In this document: piece by piece, positions 61,149 to 64,000 of the stretch
Layout of the letters: every line of letters begins with the position of its first letter
Numbering within the stretch: position 1 is the stretch's first letter
Assembly: GCF_018100805.1 (NCBI RefSeq)
Contig: NZ_JAGJEA010000004.1
Location: forward strand, 124,001-188,000
DNA: 64,000 bases
From: Aquimarina sp. MMG016
GTDB lineage: Bacteria > Bacteroidota > Bacteroidia > Flavobacteriales > Flavobacteriaceae
Direction of reading: 5' to 3'
Translations under genes and position numbers: made by a program
Notes under the pieces: model-generated
Told to the model about the DNA's origin: nothing
Seen by the model: the letters and a program-made list of their open reading frames with translations, nothing else
The model's database searches: none

Positions 61149-61168
61149 AATCGATGAAATACACAAAT
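61149..61168 (-). repeat. short repeat, tail of unit B
   Basis: This is the partner of the 20-base word at 60791. It ends 15 nt before the stop of the hydrolase-like gene, so on the minus strand the unit would begin right after that gene. Confidence 0.75.
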
Positions 61169-61183
61169 AAAGTTGTTTTAACC

Positions 61184-62599
61184 TTATTTAGGGAAGAAAT
61201 ACCTAGCCGTACCGAGGTGTTTTTTTATCAATCCGTTATACTCCTTAGAGAGTTTTAATGCTAATGTACCCTCTATAGTGTACAGTGCATCTATATCTTT
61301 ATAGCCATTCTGAAGTAATTCATTTAAATAAAATAACGCTGTATTATAATCCTGATCTTGTGCGCTTAACGAAATCACTGTTCGATATGACTCAAAATCT
61401 TTTTTATCAATTATTGTACTTAGAATATTAAGAAACATTCTTTTTTCTACATTAATTTCTTTTTTTGGCAAGGTTGTTTTAAGCTCATTAACCAAATATT
61501 TGACATACCCTTTTACTCTGTATCCCATAGCACTTGCATACCTTTCTTTACTTTTTATTAAAGTATCCATTTCTGACATCTGATATTGCCACCACCCTAG
61601 GTTATCATATGCTATAACTTCTACATCTTCTTCTATTGACCAAAGAAAAGTTTCTCTCAAAATGTTTTCCTTAGAATTAAACTTATTTCTAAGCTTCCTT
61701 TGTTTTTTATATCCGGGGATCTTTCGAATCTCTTTTTCTTTCTCCTTGAGGCTATCCGTCTGAAAAAACAAACGATAAAGATTACGTATTCTCTTTACCT
61801 CCTCATAGGCCAAAAGGTATTCCTGTGAACTTTGATAAATCTTAACTTGTCTTAAATCTTTTTGATATTGTTCTTGAACCCAAACGCTGTCTTTATGTGT
61901 TCTTCCCTTCAACATAGACTGTAGTGTAAATGTTGTTAATGCATTTTTGATCAAATTTTGATCAGGTAACTCACCTTCATAAGTAAGAAGATAAGCAGGA
62001 ATTGCTTTTCGTTTTAAGTACCTTAAATTATTACGAAAATCTTTATACCTATAATTATTTATATTCACCAACCCAAAATGAGTAAAATTCTTACCCATTT
62101 GCACTCTATTATCATAATAATAGCTGTCTTCAACTGCAATAACACCAAATATTTCTTTAGGATAAATAATCGGAAGCAGGCTAACGAGCTTAGCATCATC
62201 CTTTATTGCCGTCACATACACTCTACCTCTCTGAATTGGAAAAAGTGAAAAAATGTGGTTCATAAAAACCGAAACATAATTCATTTTTTCTTTTATAGTA
62301 TGTTCTTTAGAAAAATTGGTAACTGCAACCACATACCCTAATTCTTCTGCAGCTACCTTATAAATTTCAGTAAGATTGCGTGCCTTATTATTAGAATCAA
62401 AACCTAGCAATAGAGGCCAGGTTTTATTCATATCAAAAGCTTTGGGTAAATAGATTGTAAAAGTACTTTCTGTTTCAGGAACCAATAATGAGTCTACAAT
62501 GATTCCTTTTTTAAGCATTAAAGTGTCCTGCCCGTAGCTAAATAAGCTCACGCAAAGAACAAACAAAATGATATACTTCTTTGAAAAAAATAATTGCAC
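61184..62599 (-). CDS. exported alpha/beta-hydrolase-fold protein lacking the Ser nucleophile motif
   Basis: After a signal peptide (QLFFSKKYIILFVLCVSLFSYG) comes a region like feruloyl-esterase/PHB-depolymerase proteins: STFTIYLPKAFDMNKTWPLLLGFDSNN, AAEELGYVVAVTNF and RGRVYVTAIKDDAKLVSLLPI. At the last, active relatives have a G-x-S-x-G nucleophile elbow, which here reads AIKDDA, so catalysis by Ser is unlikely. The C-terminal 250 residues are helical (TPR-like). I choose GTG at 62599; the longer frame from TTG at 62629 would include a promoter-like box. The function is unknown, perhaps binding. Confidence 0.75.
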   Translation of the reverse strand: MQLFFSKKYIILFVLCVSLFSYGQDTLMLKKGIIVDSLLVPETESTFTIYLPKAFDMNKTWPLLLGFDSNNKARNLTEIYKVAAEELGYVVAVTNFSKEHTIKEKMNYVSVFMNHIFSLFPIQRGRVYVTAIKDDAKLVSLLPIIYPKEIFGVIAVEDSYYYDNRVQMGKNFTHFGLVNINNYRYKDFRNNLRYLKRKAIPAYLLTYEGELPDQNLIKNALTTFTLQSMLKGRTHKDSVWVQEQYQKDLRQVKIYQSSQEYLLAYEEVKRIRNLYRLFFQTDSLKEKEKEIRKIPGYKKQRKLRNKFNSKENILRETFLWSIEEDVEVIAYDNLGWWQYQMSEMDTLIKSKERYASAMGYRVKGYVKYLVNELKTTLPKKEINVEKRMFLNILSTIIDKKDFESYRTVISLSAQDQDYNTALFYLNELLQNGYKDIDALYTIEGTLALKLSKEYNGLIKKHLGTARYFFPK

Positions 62600-62655
62600 A
62601 ATAATTTTTTTGTTTATATAAGATACCAAAAAATATCTACGATCACTACTAAACC

Positions 62656-62686
62656 AAAAAACGCCTGTAGGATCAGGCGTTTTTTA
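62656..62686 (-). terminator. hairpin C: terminator joined to repeat copy C
   Basis: ACGCCT (62661-62666) and AGGCGT (62675-62680) with five flanking A-T pairs form an 11-bp stem with an eight-base loop. T runs lie on both strands. On the minus strand it ends the Lrp gene transcript or the element. Confidence 0.88.
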
Positions 62687-62696
62687 TCTATCCCCT

Positions 62697-62760
62697 GTAC
62701 TCTCTTTAGTTTCCCTATATTAACTAATGTCCTCACACAAGATCCAGATGAATCGTCATC
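62697..62760 (-). repeat. repeat element copy C (candidate non-coding RNA, shorter)
   Basis: It shares GTACTCTCTTTAGTTTCC (62697), ACTAATGTCCTCACAC (62724) and ATCGTCAT (62752) with copies A and B, but lacks the TTTGTCCCTGA segment. It stands between the Lrp gene (ending 62803) and the next minus-strand gene start. Together with hairpin C it repeats the same order and orientation as A and B. Confidence 0.72.
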
Positions 62761-62802
62761 TTAATAACATCAAATCCTATGCCAAAAACAGTAAAACTCA
62801 CC

Positions 62803-63255
62803 CTAATTTAGGTCATTTTTATCTTTTATTGGATTGTTTTCGATCAAATTAGAGAGTATAATATGTGTTTTTACTTCTCCATAAGTAATTAACCTGTCTA
62901 TAAACTCCTGAAGATGTATTTGGTCTCGCAAAACTACTTCCATTATGATGTTTTCATTACCAGTAATACGATAACAGTTCAATACTTCTCTAAATTCTGT
63001 GACTTTGATCATAAAAGGTTTTAATCGTCCCATAAATGCTTTTAAGGTGATAACTGCCTTAAGCTGATATCCAGTTTTGGTGTAAGAAACCTCAGCTTTA
63101 TATCCTTCCAGAATTCCATAATCTTCCATCTTCTTAATCCTTTCTGCAACTGCGGGAGAACTCAACCCCACCATTCGCCCAATTTCTGCATTAGATAAGC
63201 GCGCATTATCCTGTAAACATTGTAATATTTCCCAATTTGTAGAATCAACTTTCAT
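62803..63255 (-). CDS. Lrp/AsnC family transcriptional regulator
   Basis: 150 residues: an N-terminal helix-turn-helix (DSTNWEILQCLQDNARLSNAEIGRMVGLSSPAVAERIKKMEDYGIL) and a C-terminal RAM ligand-binding domain (AVITLKAFMGRLKPFMIKV, VLNCYRITGNENIIMEVVL, IDRLITYGEVKTHIIL). Such regulators sense amino acids as octamers. The upstream region carries a 14-bp perfect palindrome flanked by direct repeats, a good autoregulatory site. Repeat copy C and its terminator follow the stop codon. Confidence 0.95.
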   Translation of the reverse strand: MKVDSTNWEILQCLQDNARLSNAEIGRMVGLSSPAVAERIKKMEDYGILEGYKAEVSYTKTGYQLKAVITLKAFMGRLKPFMIKVTEFREVLNCYRITGNENIIMEVVLRDQIHLQEFIDRLITYGEVKTHIILSNLIENNPIKDKNDLN

Positions 63256-63269
63256 TTTAAATATAAAAA

Positions 63270-63301
63270 CAAATTAAAACTTTAATATTAAAGCAAATTA
63301 A
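63270..63301. promoter_or_regulatory. palindromic operator candidate of the Lrp gene
   Basis: CTTTAATATTAAAG (63280-63293) is a perfect 14-bp palindrome. It is flanked by direct repeats CAAATTAA at 63270-63277 and 63294-63301. It lies 25 nt before the ATG, where an Lrp autorepressor would bind. Confidence 0.5.
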
Positions 63302-63345
63302 CCAATTAACCTTAATTTCAAAAGAAAAAATACCCAAAATACTAT

Positions 63346-63353
63346 TATTTTTG
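63346..63353 (+). promoter_or_regulatory. -7 element of the gene at 63368
   Basis: TATTTTTG fits TAnnTTTG and ends 14 nt before the ATG. No TTG is visible at -33. Confidence 0.5.
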
Positions 63354-63367
63354 AATAGGAAATTGTT

Positions 63368-63748
63368 ATGGAATATCAACCTCGAAATAAAAGACTTTAC
63401 AAAAAGGCTGTTGAAATATTTACTTTATCAAGAGATATTTCGCAATACCTGGTTCATGACCTGGCACCATTACAAAATAACACAGAAAATCCTCACATTT
63501 ATTTTACCGGTGATATTATCCGACAATCAGATTCCTTAGCTACAAAAATTATTACTGCTGAGAATCAAACCTTTCAGGATGATAGAATAAAACAAGCTAA
63601 TTCCTTAATACGACTTACGAATAGGATTTATAAAAATTGCGAACGTCTGGAACAAGTAGAAAGTAATGGAAAAGATTTTCTTCCTGTTCTTCGTAAAGAG
63701 CTAAGGAAATTCAAACGGTTACAACGTAATTGGATGATGACTTTATAG
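63368..63748 (+). CDS. unknown helical cytoplasmic protein
   Basis: 126 residues, predicted almost all alpha-helical (RLYKKAVEIFTLSRDISQYL, DIIRQSDSLATKIITAENQT, QANSLIRLTNRIYKNCERLEQV). The C-terminus is basic (LRKELRKFKRLQRNWMMTL). The layout of four helices resembles small four-helix-bundle proteins, but I see no specific family signature. It is divergent from the Lrp gene and may be under its control. Its stop lies 2 nt from the stop of the convergent symporter gene. Confidence 0.75.
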   Translation: MEYQPRNKRLYKKAVEIFTLSRDISQYLVHDLAPLQNNTENPHIYFTGDIIRQSDSLATKIITAENQTFQDDRIKQANSLIRLTNRIYKNCERLEQVESNGKDFLPVLRKELRKFKRLQRNWMMTL

Positions 63749-63750
63749 TT

Positions 63751-64000
63751 TTAGTTACTTTTCTCAGTAATCTTAGAAATACGCTTCTTATATCTTCTTA
63801 GCTCATCCATCACTTTACTACTCAACATAAATAACCCGATCATGTTTGGTACCATCATGGCAAAGATCATAGCATCACTAAAATCGGTAACTGCATCTAA
63901 TGTAGCTGCAGCTCCAATCACGGTAAAACAACAAAATATAAACTTATATAGATATTCTGAACGTTTGTCCTTTCCGAAAAGGTAACTCCAGGATTGATAT
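63751..64000 (-). CDS. sodium:alanine symporter family protein (AGCS), C-terminal part
   Basis: The 82 visible residues end the AGCS/AlsT family of Na+-coupled Ala/Gly carriers: SWSYLFGKDKRSEYLYKFIF, a helix FCCFTVIGAAATLDAVTDFSDAMIF, AMMVPNMIGLFMLSSKVMDEL, and the basic cytoplasmic tail RRYKKRISKITEKSN. The W-x-Y-LFG phrase and the NMIGL helix are typical. The rest lies right of the window. With the Lrp regulator next door, a link to amino-acid uptake is plausible. Confidence 0.88.
   Translation of the reverse strand, partial: YQSWSYLFGKDKRSEYLYKFIFCCFTVIGAAATLDAVTDFSDAMIFAMMVPNMIGLFMLSSKVMDELRRYKKRISKITEKSN

Noticed and set aside
60563..62760. Transposon, integron attC sites or CRISPR as explanation for the three repeats
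   Set aside because: There is no transposase, no terminal inverted repeats or target duplications, no regular repeat-spacer pattern, and no integrase in the window.
63368..63748. Avd-like accessory protein of a diversity-generating retroelement
   Set aside because: The size and helical nature are similar, but there is no reverse transcriptase or template repeat nearby and no specific signature.
1..64000. tRNA, rRNA, tmRNA or CRISPR loci
   Set aside because: No cloverleaf-like segments, conserved rRNA words or regular repeat-spacer arrays were noticed; a dedicated scan (tRNAscan-SE, Infernal) was not possible here.

Overview
The window is a chromosomal stretch of a Flavobacteriaceae bacterium (Bacteroidota). 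The evidence is an AT-rich sequence, many TAnnTTTG-type -7 promoter elements, A-rich rather than Shine-Dalgarno ribosome sites, a Bacteroidota-type long SecA without a C-terminal zinc motif, a DnaJ with a two-repeat zinc finger, and many flavobacterial families (DUF2795, DUF2911, DUF4920, DUF6268, DUF1684, PadR-linked membrane protein, TPR-HisKA_3 kinases). An Aquimarina-like marine genus would fit, but that is an impression and not a test. I see no rRNA, tRNA, CRISPR array, insertion sequence or prophage. Two genes are cut by the window edges: a family 2 glycosyltransferase (left) and an AGCS sodium:alanine symporter (right).

1-11 kb: glycosyltransferase, recR, a 55-residue membrane peptide abutting a PduO-type cobalamin adenosyltransferase, DUF2795 protein, secA with two leader hairpins, a PadR regulator and its membrane partner, a surface lipoprotein, an M23 peptidase translationally coupled to a flavin monooxygenase, and an ECF sigma factor with its putative anti-sigma partner. 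11-20 kb: a secreted protein built of two copies of one beta module, a second ECF sigma operon (sigma, membrane anti-sigma-like protein, DUF4097-like exported protein), a retinol-saturase-like oxidoreductase, DUF2911, meaB and a VOC protein. The adenosyltransferase and MeaB imply a B12-dependent methylmalonyl-CoA mutase elsewhere. 20-30 kb: PBP1A tail-to-tail with a 1080-residue VIT/vWA/TonB_C/TPR protein, PAP2 phosphatase, OmpA-like protein and a MATE exporter.

30-47 kb: kynurenine-formamidase-like cyclase, S51 and M28 peptidases, PPK2, two tandem paralogous barrel proteins, a sigma-54-type response regulator without a DNA-binding domain, DUF6268 protein, MscS, an ABC exporter of NatAB type, grpE-dnaJ, YceI, an epimerase, mnmD, DUF4920 and ilvE. 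47-52 kb is the most accessory-looking part: two paralogous unknown proteins sharing a C-terminal DSCTIPP tail, followed by a sensor kinase, its response regulator and an unknown membrane protein. 52-64 kb: M49 peptidase, SRPBCC/GyrI-like protein, crcB, a P-II protein beside an outer-membrane porin, DUF1684, MFS and DJ-1/PfpI proteins, a hydrolase-fold protein lacking its nucleophile motif, and an Lrp regulator.

The strongest unexplained signal is a non-coding element present three times between 60.5 and 62.8 kb in the same orientation. Each copy is a conserved body of about 65-120 bp beside a GC-rich hairpin whose sequence varies while its pairing is kept. Read on the minus strand, each is a conserved segment ending in an intrinsic terminator, so a small-RNA or 3'-UTR element family is the leading idea. 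The second candidate is the DSCTIPP/two-component locus.
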